A program made the position numbers and the translations under genes. A stretch of 64,000 nucleotides of DNA, taken from the NCBI RefSeq assembly GCF_040610475.1, contig NZ_JBEXMJ010000002.1, forward strand, positions 403,541-467,540, written 5' to 3'. Numbering within the stretch: position 1 is the first letter of the stretch; every line of letters begins with the position of its first letter. The stretch comes from Actinopolymorpha sp. NPDC004070 (lineage in GTDB: Bacteria > Actinomycetota > Actinomycetes > Propionibacteriales > Actinopolymorphaceae). Below, piece after piece: positions 8,115 to 16,500 of this stretch. The notes under the pieces are model-generated. The model was given only the letters and a program-made list of their open reading frames with translations. It made no database searches and was not told the DNA's origin.

Positions 8115-9319
8115 GCAACGGCGAGTTCGGCGGCCTTTCTCGCGCTGGCCATCGTCACCTCGCCGAGCATGCCCGGCGCGGCCACCTGGTCACCGACGAG
8201 GAAGACGCCGTCGCCGCGGTCGATCGCCGGCCGGTCCAGCCAGCTCGTCCCGGGCAGGTCCACCGCGCCCGTACGCCCGGACGCCACCGCGTCGCGCCGC
8301 CACGTCACGCGGTCCCGCCAGCCGGGCAGGGACAGGTCGAGCGTCCTCTCCAGCCGGGCAATCCCCGCCGCCTTCGACTCGCCCAGCCGCAGCGGCAGCT
8401 GGGCCTGGACCAGCGAGTGTCCCGCGGGTGCGAGGGACGGATCGGGAACGGTCACGCGCTCGACGAACCCCGCCTCGTCCAGGTCGAACACGATGAACGG
8501 GTCGCCGCGGTGCTGACGCAGGCCCAGGTCGAGCAGCACCGCCCGGCCGCTCTCCCAGGTCAGCGCGGGATCGCCGAGTAGTCGCCGGGCCGCGGGCAGC
8601 GAGGTGGCCACGATCACCGGTCTCCGCGTCGGTACGGCGTCGACCCGGGCGCAGGTCTCGATCACGACGCCGAGCTCGCGGGCCCGCGCGGCCAGCCGGT
8701 CGACCATGGCCTGCCAACCACCGACGACGTAGCGGGCGGCCGGTCGTCCGGGCCGGACGAGCCGCTGGAACCGTTCCCAGACGTACGCCGCGGACAGCCT
8801 CCCCGGGTTGTGGTCGTACACCGTCACGCCAGTGGCGGCGGCCAGCGCGGGCGCGGCCCGGTCACCGAACCGGCCGCTCGCCCAGCTGGTGAAGTCCTGG
8901 TCGACGGGTGCCCGCAGGCGCCGGTGGGCCGCGGCGGCGAGGACGTCCCGGGACGGCAGGGTGCGCAGCCGGCCTTCCTGGCGGAACCGCAGCCGGAACG
9001 TCGCCCCCAGCGGCGCCGGCCTGGCGGGGGTGGCCAGGCCGCGTTCGACCAGCCACGACCAGTGCGGGCCGTCGCTGTAGAGCGCGTGCGGGCCGTCGTT
9101 CGTGACGTACGGCATGCTCGTCGACCGCGCTCGGCCGCCCAGCGTGCGGTGCGCCTCCAGGAGCTGGACCCGGGCGCCCTGCTCGGCCGCCGCGATCGCG
9201 GCCACCAGCCCACCCAGTCCGCCGCCGATCACGGTGAGGTCGGCAGGTCCGGCCTTTCCGGGATGGTCGGCACGGACGGTGTGGTCGGTGTGGTCGGCAC
9301 GGACGGTGTGGTGCGTCAT
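8030..9319 (-). CDS. FAD-dependent oxidoreductase (phytoene desaturase/amine oxidase-like)
   Basis: A 429-residue flavoprotein. The Rossmann motif LTVIGGGLGGLVAAIAAAE (about 29-47) is followed by LLEAHRTLGGRARS, the usual FAD-binding pair of the NAD(P)-binding-8 superfamily. The C-terminal FAD motif GVFLVGDQVAAPGMLGEVTM is present. Substrate is unknown. The start is supported by AAGGGG upstream of ATG 9319. The first 20 residues carry a duplicated HTVRADH segment, matching a DNA direct repeat. The 3' end overlaps the convergent regulator gene by 85 bp. The gene lies 100 bp downstream of the ECF41 sigma factor gene in the same orientation; ECF41 genes are commonly neighboured by their target oxidoreductases. 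Confidence 0.9.
   Translation of the reverse strand: MTHHTVRADHTDHTVRADHPGKAGPADLTVIGGGLGGLVAAIAAAEQGARVQLLEAHRTLGGRARSTSMPYVTNDGPHALYSDGPHWSWLVERGLATPARPAPLGATFRLRFRQEGRLRTLPSRDVLAAAAHRRLRAPVDQDFTSWASGRFGDRAAPALAAATGVTVYDHNPGRLSAAYVWERFQRLVRPGRPAARYVVGGWQAMVDRLAARARELGVVIETCARVDAVPTRRPVIVATSLPAARRLLGDPALTWESGRAVLLDLGLRQHRGDPFIVFDLDEAGFVERVTVPDPSLAPAGHSLVQAQLPLRLGESKAAGIARLERTLDLSLPGWRDRVTWRRDAVASGRTGAVDLPGTSWLDRPAIDRGDGVFLVGDQVAAPGMLGEVTMASARKAAELAVAQLRPGINSPRSNATATAAARSFTPSLP
9264..9312 (-). repeat. 22-bp direct repeat in start of FAD oxidoreductase gene
   Basis: The 22 bp at 9264-9285 recur exactly at 9291-9312, with a 27-bp period. They lie in frame and encode the duplicated HTVRADH peptide. 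This looks like a recent tandem duplication ahead of the FAD-binding motif. Confidence 0.85.
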
Positions 9320-9419
9320 CGTTACCCCTTCACAGGTGCCGCCCGCCCGACTCGGCAGACGACACCAGCACGACGGGGTACGCCGGTCGGACGTGACACG
9401 GAGGCTCCCGAAGTCCGGG

Positions 9420-10424
9420 CTAAGAGAGGCCGACCGGGTCTCCCACGGCCGCGATGTCGTGCAGGCCGTGCAGCTTGTCCGGGTTGACCTGGAGGTGAAT
9501 GGTCGTCACCAGCCCGTCCACGACGTCCAGCGAGAACACACTGTGTGGCTCTCCGCGCGAGGTGACCACCAGCGCCAACCGCCCGTTGACGGAGGCGAGG
9601 TAGGCGCGCGGTTCCGGTGGCGGCTTCTGGGCGATGCCGGTCAGGAAGCGGGCCACCTTGTCCGCGCCCTCGATGACGCGCAGGGCCGCCTTGGCCACGC
9701 CGCCGCCGTCGCTGTGCAGAGCGACGTCGGGGGCGAGGAGGTTCATCAGCCCGGCCAGGTCGCCGGAGTTCGCGGCCGCCAGGAAGCGTTCGGTCGCGTC
9801 CCGCTGGGTGCCCCGGTCAGTCTCGAACCTCGGCCGGCGCGACTCCACGTGCTGGCGGGCACGCCGGGCGAGCTGGCGGACGGCCTCCTCGGACCGGCCG
9901 AGCGTCTGGGCGATCTCGGCGTGGGAGAACCCGAACGCCTCCCGCAGCACGAACACCGCGCGTTCCAACGGGGACAGGGTTTCCAGCACCACCAGCATCC
10001 CGAACGACACCGAGTCGGCCAGCGCCACGTCGTCGGCGATGTCGGGCGCGGTGAGGATCGGCTCGGGCAGCCACGGCCCGACGTACGTCTCGCGCCGGTG
10101 CTGGGCGCTGCGCAGCCGGTCGACGGCGAGGTGGGTCACCACCCGGACGAGGTACGCGCGGGGATCCCGCACGCTCGCGTGGTCCACCTCGCGCCAGCGC
10201 AGCCAGGCGTCCTGGACGACGTCCTCGGCGTCGACCGCGCGGCCGAGGACGCGGTAGGCGACGCCGAACAGCAGGTCCCGGTGTTCGTCGAAGACCGCCG
10301 TCGGGTCAGCGGGGATGCCGGGGTCGCCGGGATCTCCGGCGTCGCCGGAGTCGAGTGCGTCCGCGCCCTCCGCCTGCGGCTCCTCGACCCCACCAGGGCT
10401 CTCCGGATCGTGCGCCATGGTCAT
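9420..10424 (-). CDS. sigJ: ECF41-type RNA polymerase sigma factor (SigJ-like)
   Basis: A 334-residue sigma factor with fused C-terminal regulatory domain. Region 2 (about 44-110) includes DEHRDLLFGVAYRVLG and EDVVQDAWLRW; region 4 (about 140-195) includes LSPLERAVFVLREAFGFSHA and RSEEAVRQLARRAR. The linker WLPEP, the DGGGVAKAALR segment and the C-terminal NPDKL are ECF41 hallmarks; the SnoaL/NTF2-like domain (about 210-330) substitutes for an anti-sigma factor. ATG 10424 follows AGGAGG at 7 nt; an upstream in-frame extension is not supported. The first 40 residues are acidic and low complexity (DSGDAGDPGDPG). The FAD oxidoreductase downstream is its probable target. Confidence 0.93.
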   Translation of the reverse strand: MTMAHDPESPGGVEEPQAEGADALDSGDAGDPGDPGIPADPTAVFDEHRDLLFGVAYRVLGRAVDAEDVVQDAWLRWREVDHASVRDPRAYLVRVVTHLAVDRLRSAQHRRETYVGPWLPEPILTAPDIADDVALADSVSFGMLVVLETLSPLERAVFVLREAFGFSHAEIAQTLGRSEEAVRQLARRARQHVESRRPRFETDRGTQRDATERFLAAANSGDLAGLMNLLAPDVALHSDGGGVAKAALRVIEGADKVARFLTGIAQKPPPEPRAYLASVNGRLALVVTSRGEPHSVFSLDVVDGLVTTIHLQVNPDKLHGLHDIAAVGDPVGLS

Positions 10425-10612
10425 GACCGCGCCTCCTGTCACCCCGCCGAGCTGCCGCCGCGAACTCGACCGTAGACGAGGCCGGCCGGTAGTTGGTGAC
10501 ATGCCGGGCGGCCGGTCGCGGGCGGCCGGCCGGTCGCGGCGTTCTCCGGGTTGGCGTCCTGGGGTTTGATGGGGGTACGGCGGGAGCCACCTCGACGGAA
10601 GGACCCACACGC

Positions 10613-11101
10613 GTGAGCATCTACGACACCCCTGTACGAACGCTGGCCGGTGCACCCGGATCCCTGGGCGACCTGGCCGGGCGCGCCCTGCTGGTCGTCA
10701 ACGTCGCGTCCAAGTGCGGCCTGACTCCGCAGTACACCGGCCTGGAGAGGCTGCACGAGCAGTACGCCGACCGCGGGTTCTCGGTTGTCGGTTTCCCGTG
10801 CAACCAGTTCGGCGGGCAGGAGCCGGGCACGGCCGAGGAGATCCAGGAGTTCTGCTCGACGACGTATGGCGTGACGTTCCCGATGTACGAGAAGATCGAG
10901 GTCAACGGGCCCGACCGGCACCCGATCTACGACGAGCTGACCGCCGTGCCCGACGCCGAGGGCGAGGCCGGCGACATCCAGTGGAACTTCGAGAAGTTCG
11001 TGATCTCGCCGGACGGCAAGATCGTCGCGCGGTTCCGCCCCGGGACCGACCCGGACGACCCCAAGCTGGTGGAGACGATCGAGCAGAACCTGCCGAAGTA
11101 A
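10613..11101 (+). CDS. Glutathione peroxidase-family thiol peroxidase
   Basis: A 162-residue thioredoxin-fold peroxidase. The active site is Cys35 in NVASKCGLTPQY (cysteine, not selenocysteine), with Gln69 in FPCNQFGGQEPG and Trp124-Asn125 in QWNFEKF completing the tetrad. Such Cys enzymes usually use thioredoxin (or mycothiol in actinobacteria) to reduce hydroperoxides. A second cysteine, Cys63 in FPCNQF, or Cys81 could resolve. The GTG start is preceded by GGAAGG. It stands alone, transcribed divergently from the sigma factor gene about 190 bp away, so a shared stress response is possible. Confidence 0.95.
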   Translation: MSIYDTPVRTLAGAPGSLGDLAGRALLVVNVASKCGLTPQYTGLERLHEQYADRGFSVVGFPCNQFGGQEPGTAEEIQEFCSTTYGVTFPMYEKIEVNGPDRHPIYDELTAVPDAEGEAGDIQWNFEKFVISPDGKIVARFRPGTDPDDPKLVETIEQNLPK

Positions 11102-11188
11102 CCGCGCCGCGACCCCGGAGGCCGCAGACGGGCGCCGGGCCGGCGGTCGTCTGCGGGGTCTCGCCGGGATCGTCGGGGAGGGGGCGAG

Positions 11189-12070
11189 ATGCCCGACTAC
11201 GGGCGGGATCTGGCGTTCGGGTACTTCCTGGTGCCGAACGCCGCCGACCCGCTGTTGGACACCGCCCGGGAGCTGGAGCGGGCTGGTTTCGACTGCGTGG
11301 GCGTCCAGGACCACCCGTACCAGCGCCGCTACGTCGAGACGTGGACGCTGCTGGCGATGATCGCCGCCCGCACCGAGCGGATCCGGGTCTTTCCCGACGT
11401 GGCCAACCTCGCCCTGCGCCCGCCGGCCGTGCTCGCCAAGGCCGCCGCGAGCCTGGACGTGCTCAGCGGCGGGCGGTGCGAGCTCGGCCTGGGCAGCGGC
11501 GCGTTCTGGGACGCGATCGAGGCGTACGGCGGCACCCGGCGCACGCCCGGCGAGGCGATCACCGGTCTCGGCGAGGCGATCGAGGTGATCCGGCTGCTGT
11601 GGAGCGGGCAGCGCGACCTGCGGTACGAGGGCCGCTTCCATCGGCTCGCCGGGGCGACCGCCGGCCCGGTGCCCGCGCATCCGATCGGCATCTGGCTGGG
11701 TGTCCACGGCCCGCGTGCACTCGCGCTGACCGGACGATCCGCCGACGGATGGCTGCCCTCCCTCCGCGACGGCGACGTCGGTGCGCTGGTCGAGGGGGCG
11801 GCCCGGATCGACGAGGCCGCGCTGGCAGCGGGCCGCCGTCCGGCCGACGTACGCCGGATTCTCAACGTCGCCGGAACGCTCACCGCCGGCCGGTCCGAGG
11901 GACTCCTGCGCGGTCCCGCCGGCCAGTGGGTGGACGAGCTGACCGACCTCGCCGTGGGCCTCGGGTTCGACACGTTCGTGCTGGGGGCGGACGACGCGGA
12001 CCAGTGGCGGCGGTTCGCCGCCGAGGTGATCCCCGCCGTCCGCGACCAGGTCGCCGCCGAACGCGCCTGA
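11189..12070 (+). CDS. LLM-class flavin/F420-dependent oxidoreductase
   Basis: A 293-residue luciferase-like TIM-barrel enzyme. Recognisable blocks are LERAGFDCVGVQDHPYQRRYVE near the N-terminus, SLDVLSGGRCELGLGSGAFW, GEAIEVIRLLWSG and IGIWLGVHGPRALALTGRSADGW (blocks listed in part). Family members oxidise or reduce small molecules with FMN or coenzyme F420; which one cannot be read here. GGGGAGGGGGCGAG precedes the ATG. It follows the peroxidase gene by 87 bp in the same orientation and may be co-transcribed. Confidence 0.9.
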   Translation: MPDYGRDLAFGYFLVPNAADPLLDTARELERAGFDCVGVQDHPYQRRYVETWTLLAMIAARTERIRVFPDVANLALRPPAVLAKAAASLDVLSGGRCELGLGSGAFWDAIEAYGGTRRTPGEAITGLGEAIEVIRLLWSGQRDLRYEGRFHRLAGATAGPVPAHPIGIWLGVHGPRALALTGRSADGWLPSLRDGDVGALVEGAARIDEAALAAGRRPADVRRILNVAGTLTAGRSEGLLRGPAGQWVDELTDLAVGLGFDTFVLGADDADQWRRFAAEVIPAVRDQVAAERA

Positions 12071-12320
12071 TCCTCCCTTCGCACTGTCAGCCGCAGGACC
12101 TGAGGTGCCGCGCCGTGGTCACCCGGAGCAGGCCGGCGGGAGACGCGCGGCGCGGGTGAGGGCCGCTCCCCTGTTCGGGTGAACCTGCCTCCCCTCTCCG
12201 CCGGAGTTCGGCGCCCGGCCCACACGTGCGGGGTTACGTTGGCGGCTGTTGGCCACCGTGGGCGGTCGTGGCGCCGATGTCGCGTGCGAGTCGTGCGCCC
12301 CGCTCGGCGAGGGGAGCGGC

Positions 12321-13526
12321 ATGGGCCTTCGGGACATCCTGCGCGACATTCCGGACCAGGCGCGGCGGCGTGACCTGGGATCTCGGCTGAGGTGGAGGCT
12401 GCGGCCGGTGATCGCGCCGTTCGAGCCTGGCCGGCGCACCCGGCGCATGGTGGGCGCGGGCGCGATCCTGGCGGTGGCCGCGGTCACCGCGATGCTGATC
12501 GGCCCGACGAACGAACTGTCCTCGAACGGTCCCACCTGGCCGATGTCCCCGCATCCCACGACGGACAACCCGGTCTCGCGTACCAACGGCTTCTACGTCG
12601 ACCGGCGCGGCCAGCCCACCGCCTGGGTCCGTGACAACCCCCGCGACCCGCGGCGGGCCCTGATCGCGGAGGGGATCGCGCAGCGGCCGGTCGCCAGGTG
12701 GTTCCTGGGCGGCTGGGACGACGCCACCTCGGCGCGGGAGTACGCCGCGAGCGCCGCGCGGGCACACCGGCTGCCAGTCCTGGTGGCGTACAACATCCCG
12801 CACCGCGACTGCGGCGGCTACAGCGCGGGCGGCGCGTCCGACTCCGCGGCCTACCGGTCCTGGATCGACGGGCTGGCCACGGGGATCGGCTCCCGCCCCG
12901 CCGTGGTGATTCTCGAACCCGACGCGCTGGCCGGGCAGACCTGCCTGCCCGCGGCGTTGCAGCGCCAGTACGACCAACTGATCGCGTACGCCGTGGACCG
13001 GTTCCGCGCCGTCTCACCCGGTACGTGGGTGTACGTCGACGCCGGGCACGTCGCCTGGGTGTCGCCCGAAGTGATGGCGGAGCGGCTGCGCCAGGCCCAC
13101 GTGGCGAACGCGCGTGGCTTCGCCCTGAACGTCTCCAACTACCGGTCGACGGACGCGAACGTCGACTACGGCCACGCGATCGCCGACGCGCTCGGTGAGA
13201 AGGGGATCTCGTCGCGGTTCCTCGTCGACACCAGCCGCAACGGCCGGCCGAGCGAGGACGTGCAGTGGTGCAACCCGCCTGGTCAGCGGGTCGGGCTGGC
13301 ACCACGTCTCGGCGGCGCGGACGGGCTGGACATGCAGGTGTGGGCGCGGCCGCCCGGTGAGTCCGACGGGCAGTGCGGCGTCGGCGCCACCTTGCGGGCG
13401 GGCGAGTTCAGCCCCACCCTCGCGTACTCCCTGCTCACCGAGACCGACCCGCCCGGCTGGCGGCCCGGCCTGGCGCTGGGCCTTCGCCGCGGCGCCGACC
13501 TGTGGGCCGTCCTCCGTACCAGCTGA
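12321..13526 (+). CDS. Glycoside hydrolase family 6 (cellulase-type), membrane-anchored
   Basis: A 401-residue GH6 enzyme expected to hydrolyse beta-1,4-glucan by inversion. GH6 signature 1 is VAYNIPHRDCGGYSAGG (156-171, Asp163) and signature 2 is VVILEPDALAG (195-205, catalytic Asp201); GFALNVSNY and WCNPPGQRVG follow. One membrane segment (about 43-61) after a basic cytoplasmic stretch replaces a cleavable signal, so the domain is probably tethered outside the cell. No carbohydrate-binding module is present. ATG 12321 is chosen for the GAGGGGAG before it; a further 24 upstream codons are open but lack a signal. A role in trimming an own or environmental glucan is possible. Confidence 0.92.
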   Translation: MGLRDILRDIPDQARRRDLGSRLRWRLRPVIAPFEPGRRTRRMVGAGAILAVAAVTAMLIGPTNELSSNGPTWPMSPHPTTDNPVSRTNGFYVDRRGQPTAWVRDNPRDPRRALIAEGIAQRPVARWFLGGWDDATSAREYAASAARAHRLPVLVAYNIPHRDCGGYSAGGASDSAAYRSWIDGLATGIGSRPAVVILEPDALAGQTCLPAALQRQYDQLIAYAVDRFRAVSPGTWVYVDAGHVAWVSPEVMAERLRQAHVANARGFALNVSNYRSTDANVDYGHAIADALGEKGISSRFLVDTSRNGRPSEDVQWCNPPGQRVGLAPRLGGADGLDMQVWARPPGESDGQCGVGATLRAGEFSPTLAYSLLTETDPPGWRPGLALGLRRGADLWAVLRTS

Positions 13527-13617
13527 ATCTCCCGCGCCCGACCGCGGCCGGCGGCGAATCGGATCGCGGCCCTGGCCGGTGCGGTCTGTCGTCTCGGCCG
13601 GTTCCGCTGGTCTCGTC

Positions 13618-13639
13618 GGATTCTTCCGCGGAAGAATCC
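13618..13639. terminator. 22-bp perfect palindrome in convergent gap (bidirectional terminator candidate)
   Basis: GGATTCTTCCG and its exact complement form a perfect 22-bp palindrome between the convergent GH6 and rhodanese genes. As RNA it can fold into a 9-bp stem with a CGCG loop on either strand. A 20-bp version recurs at 40339-40358, again between convergent genes. No U-tract follows. Confidence 0.55.
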
Positions 13640-13668
13640 GCGCTCGAGAATCCCGGTCTCCGGCTCGG

Positions 13669-14136
13669 TCAGTCCGATCGGGTGGGCAGGCCGGCGGCGG
13701 CCCAGGCGACGAAGCCACCCTCGACGTCGGTCGCGAGGTGCAGGCCGAGGTCCTGCAGCGCGGCCGCCGCGAGGCTGGACGTGTAGCCCTCCGAGCACAG
13801 GACGAGGACCTCGACGTCGTACCCCGTCGCCTGCGGCAGCCGGGCGTCGCTGGCCGGGTCGAACCGCCACTCCAGGACGTTGCGTTCGACCACCAGCGCA
13901 CCCGGCACCGCACCCTCGACCTGCCCCTCCCGGGCCCGCTGCTCGCTGGGGCGGATGTCGACCAGCACCGCGCCAGACCGCACCCGGTCGTACGCCTGCT
14001 CCGGGCTGAGGCGGGTGAGCCGGGCGCGTGCCCGCGCGAGGACATCGTCGATCGTGCGGCGTACGGGCGCGGCCCGTTCGGGCGAGGGGTGCTCCGGCCA
14101 GGGATGCTCCGGCGTCGGCCTTACGGGCGTGGTCAC
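13669..14136 (-). CDS. Rhodanese-domain sulfurtransferase
   Basis: A 155-residue single rhodanese domain (about 40-150). The active-site loop is Cys114 in VLCSEGYTSSLAA, and VLVDIRPSEQR is the family's first conserved strand. The N-terminus (1-22) is proline-rich. It should move sulfane sulfur from a persulfide donor to an acceptor such as thiosulfate or cyanide. The GTG start overlaps the cysteine dioxygenase stop (GTGA). It is the last gene of a sulfur operon behind a SAM-IV-type riboswitch: the upstream desulfurase-like enzyme may supply persulfide sulfur. Confidence 0.92.
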   Translation of the reverse strand: MTTPVRPTPEHPWPEHPSPERAAPVRRTIDDVLARARARLTRLSPEQAYDRVRSGAVLVDIRPSEQRAREGQVEGAVPGALVVERNVLEWRFDPASDARLPQATGYDVEVLVLCSEGYTSSLAAAALQDLGLHLATDVEGGFVAWAAAGLPTRSD

Positions 14137-14726
14137 CAGTCGACTCCTACGCGTTCTGAGGACAGCACGGTCAGCCGCCGGTCCACCACGGCGTACCTCG
14201 TCATGGCAGTGAGTTCGGGCGCGTACGCGTGGACGCTGACCGCGGGGACGTCGCCGGTGTTGGCGACGTCATGGACGTGTTCGTACCCGAAGCCGCGGAC
14301 CTGACCCGCGCCGAAGTGCCGGCGGGTGGGGCGTACCACGGTGCCGGGACTGATCCGGCCGGTGGGCGGCGCGTCGGCCGGGGTGACGGTGGTCTCGGTC
14401 AGCGCACCGCGCACGACGGTGAACGCGCCGAGGGCCTCGCCGTGGTCGTGCAGCCCGGTGCCCTGTCCCGGCAGCCAGGCGATCAGCCACACCTCGTGGT
14501 CCGGATCGACGTCGAGGCGGGCGTACCAGCGTTCGTCGCCGTGACCGAAGCGCAGCTGGTCCTGCCACAGTCGCGGGTCGGCGGCGACCCGGCGTACCAG
14601 CGCGGCCGCGGAGGCAACGCTCGGCACGTCGACGCCGAACCGCCCGCCCGCGGTGCGGCCGCCGGTGAAGGGGACGGAGGTGGAGGAGGCGGAGGTGTCG
14701 CTGAAGTTCAGGGATGTCGCGGACAT
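14133..14726 (-). CDS. Cysteine dioxygenase type I
   Basis: A 197-residue cupin that should oxidise cysteine to cysteine sulfinate with non-haem iron. Iron ligands are His93 and His95 in GTGLHDHGEALGAF and a later histidine, His150 or His152, in YEHVHDVANTG. WYARL (about 67-71) matches the substrate-binding arginine region. ATG 14726 follows GGAG at short spacing. The open frame continues upstream but overlaps a different short frame. The stop overlaps the rhodanese GTG. Together with the desulfurase-like gene it forms a cysteine-degrading operon, probably controlled by SAM through the leader at 16501-16648. Confidence 0.92.
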   Translation of the reverse strand: MSATSLNFSDTSASSTSVPFTGGRTAGGRFGVDVPSVASAAALVRRVAADPRLWQDQLRFGHGDERWYARLDVDPDHEVWLIAWLPGQGTGLHDHGEALGAFTVVRGALTETTVTPADAPPTGRISPGTVVRPTRRHFGAGQVRGFGYEHVHDVANTGDVPAVSVHAYAPELTAMTRYAVVDRRLTVLSSERVGVDW

Positions 14727-14815
14727 GGGTGTCTCCGGGGAACGAGTCGAGCCGACGATGGGTTGCTCGAACCGCTGGTCCCACGCCCGTGCCGGGCAGG
14801 TGTCCTCCGGGCAGG

Positions 14816-14917
14816 TCAGGCGGACGGACCAGCGGCGCACCGACACCGCTGGTCGAAGTGGTCGCCCCGCCGACCGTTCCAGAACACGTCGAGCAGGGGC
14901 AGGAGCCGGCGGGTCAC
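14816..14917 (-). CDS. Possible 33-residue Cys-containing small protein
   Basis: A short frame whose GTG overlaps the stop of the desulfurase-like gene (GTGA), the same coupling used elsewhere in this operon. It encodes a hydrophobic start (MTRRLLPLLDVFW) and a basic middle with a CRC motif (residues 25-27). It ends 89 nt before the cysteine dioxygenase start and fills an otherwise unexplained gap. No homologue is recognised. It may be a real small cysteine-rich protein, a coupling device, or chance. Confidence 0.35.
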   Translation of the reverse strand: MTRRLLPLLDVFWNGRRGDHFDQRCRCAAGPSA

Positions 14918-16434
14918 GGCCGGGCCTCCTGCTCGCACGGCGACGTGCCGCCGGTACCCGCGAACCCGCCCAGGGAGGGGGCGCCGACGGTCGCCGCGCC
15001 GGCCCACTCCGGCACCGGGCGGGTGTCGTGGACCGGCTCCCAGCGCCCGTCGACCACGGCGTACTCCCACCGCGGCCCGGCCACCAGCAGGCCCTCCACC
15101 GCGTCGGCGAGCCGGTCGACGTCGACCAGCGTGGTGCCGACGCCGAAGCTCGCCCGCAGCGTCCCGTCGGGCGCGCCCAGCCGCGACAGCAGCGGGTGCG
15201 CGCAGAACTTCCCGTCACGGACGCCGATGCCGTGCTCGGCGGACAGGTACGCCGCGACGAGCCCGGGGTGGTAGCCGTCCACGCTGAACGCCACCACGCC
15301 GATCGCGTCCGGGCTGTCCCGCCAGATCCGGTGCCGGAGTACGCCGGGCAGGGCGTCCAGCCGAGCGACCAGCCGGGCCCGCAGCGCCTCCTCGTGCGCG
15401 GCCAGCGCGCCGTCGGGCAGTGCGGCCAGGGTCTCGCAGGCCTGGCCCAGTGCCGCCGCGCCTAGCACGTTGGGGGTGCCGCCCTCGTGGCGCTGCGGGG
15501 CGTCCGCCCAGATGGTGCCGGTGAGAGTCACCTCGCGGACGGCGCCGCCGCCGGGGAGGTACGCCGGGGCCGCGTCCAGCCAGTCGCGGCGCCCGACCAG
15601 GACACCTACGCCCAGCGGCGCGTAGAGCTTGTGCCCGGAGAACGCCACGTAGTCGACGCCGCCGGCGGCCAGGTCGATCCGCCGGTGGGGCGCGAGCTGG
15701 GCGGCGTCCAGGACGACCCGGGCGCCGGCCTGGTGGGCCGCGGCGACGATCGCGTCCAGGGGAAGCACCTCGCCGGTGACGTTGGACGCGCCGGTGATCG
15801 CGACCAGCGTGGCCGGCCGGGCGGCGAGTTCTGCGCGCAGGGCGACCAGCGTGGCCCGCTGGGTCGTACCGGCGACCACGCACCGGTGCCGGCCCCGCCG
15901 CCACGGCAGCAGGTTGGCGTGGTGCTCGATGTCGAGGAAGAGCACGTCGCCGGCGTCGCCCTCCCCGCCGTCCTCGGTGCGGCCGGGCACGCACCTGGCC
16001 AGCAGGTTCAGCGCGTCGGTGGTGTTGCGGGTGAACACGACCACGTCGTCGGCGCGTGCTCCCACGAACGCCGCGACCTGGGCACGAGCATGTTCGTAGC
16101 GCGCGGTGCTGACCCGCGACGCGTACCCCGCGCCCCGGTGCACGCTCGCGTAGTAGGGCGCCACCTGCGCCAGGTGCGCGGCCACCTCGGACAGGCACGG
16201 CGCGCTCGCGGCGTAGTCGAGGTTGGCGTACGCCGTGGTCTCGCCGGTGACCAGCGGGACCGGGAGGTCAGCGCCCACCACGGGCAGCAGCGGGGCGGCA
16301 CCCACCTGGGGTGCCGCGGCGAAACGATCGGCGCCGGACGTCACCCGGTCGGCCCGGGACGGGAGCGGGATGTCGGGGGTGATGTCGGGCGTACGGCGTT
16401 CGGCCCGGACCGCCACGGCACTCAGAAGACTCAC
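14914..16434 (-). CDS. Class V aminotransferase (cysteine desulfurase/SufS-like)
   Basis: A 506-residue PLP enzyme, longer than typical SufS (about 410) at both ends. The PLP lysine is Lys269 in AFSGHKLYAPLG; His171 in DIEHHANLLPW stacks on PLP, and Asp243 in VVLDAAQ holds the ring. Cys411 in DGKFCAHPLLSRLG sits where SufS carries its persulfide cysteine, supporting real desulfurase activity. About 60 N-terminal residues are extra and poorly ordered. GTG 16434 is chosen because GAGG lies about 7 nt upstream; later starts are possible. It leads an operon with cysteine dioxygenase and rhodanese and lies behind the SAM-IV-type leader. Confidence 0.88.
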   Translation of the reverse strand: MSLLSAVAVRAERRTPDITPDIPLPSRADRVTSGADRFAAAPQVGAAPLLPVVGADLPVPLVTGETTAYANLDYAASAPCLSEVAAHLAQVAPYYASVHRGAGYASRVSTARYEHARAQVAAFVGARADDVVVFTRNTTDALNLLARCVPGRTEDGGEGDAGDVLFLDIEHHANLLPWRRGRHRCVVAGTTQRATLVALRAELAARPATLVAITGASNVTGEVLPLDAIVAAAHQAGARVVLDAAQLAPHRRIDLAAGGVDYVAFSGHKLYAPLGVGVLVGRRDWLDAAPAYLPGGGAVREVTLTGTIWADAPQRHEGGTPNVLGAAALGQACETLAALPDGALAAHEEALRARLVARLDALPGVLRHRIWRDSPDAIGVVAFSVDGYHPGLVAAYLSAEHGIGVRDGKFCAHPLLSRLGAPDGTLRASFGVGTTLVDVDRLADAVEGLLVAGPRWEYAVVDGRWEPVHDTRPVPEWAGAATVGAPSLGGFAGTGGTSPCEQEARP

Positions 16435-16454
16435 AACACACCTCACAGGTCTCG

Positions 16455-16477
16455 GGGACCCGTGGGTGTGGGGTCCC
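16455..16477 (-). promoter_or_regulatory. Hairpin between riboswitch and desulfurase-like start
   Basis: GGGACCC (16471-16477 read on the minus strand) and GGGTCCC (16455-16461) form a 7-bp stem with a 9-nt loop, about 20 nt before the GTG. It may be the expression-platform element linking the SAM aptamer to translation or termination. Confidence 0.4.
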
Positions 16478-16500
16478 GCGCTTGCCGCACCGGCCGGCGC

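Noticed and set aside
13618..13639. Insertion sequence remnant end
   Set aside because: The palindrome has no flanking target duplication and no transposase fragment near either copy.
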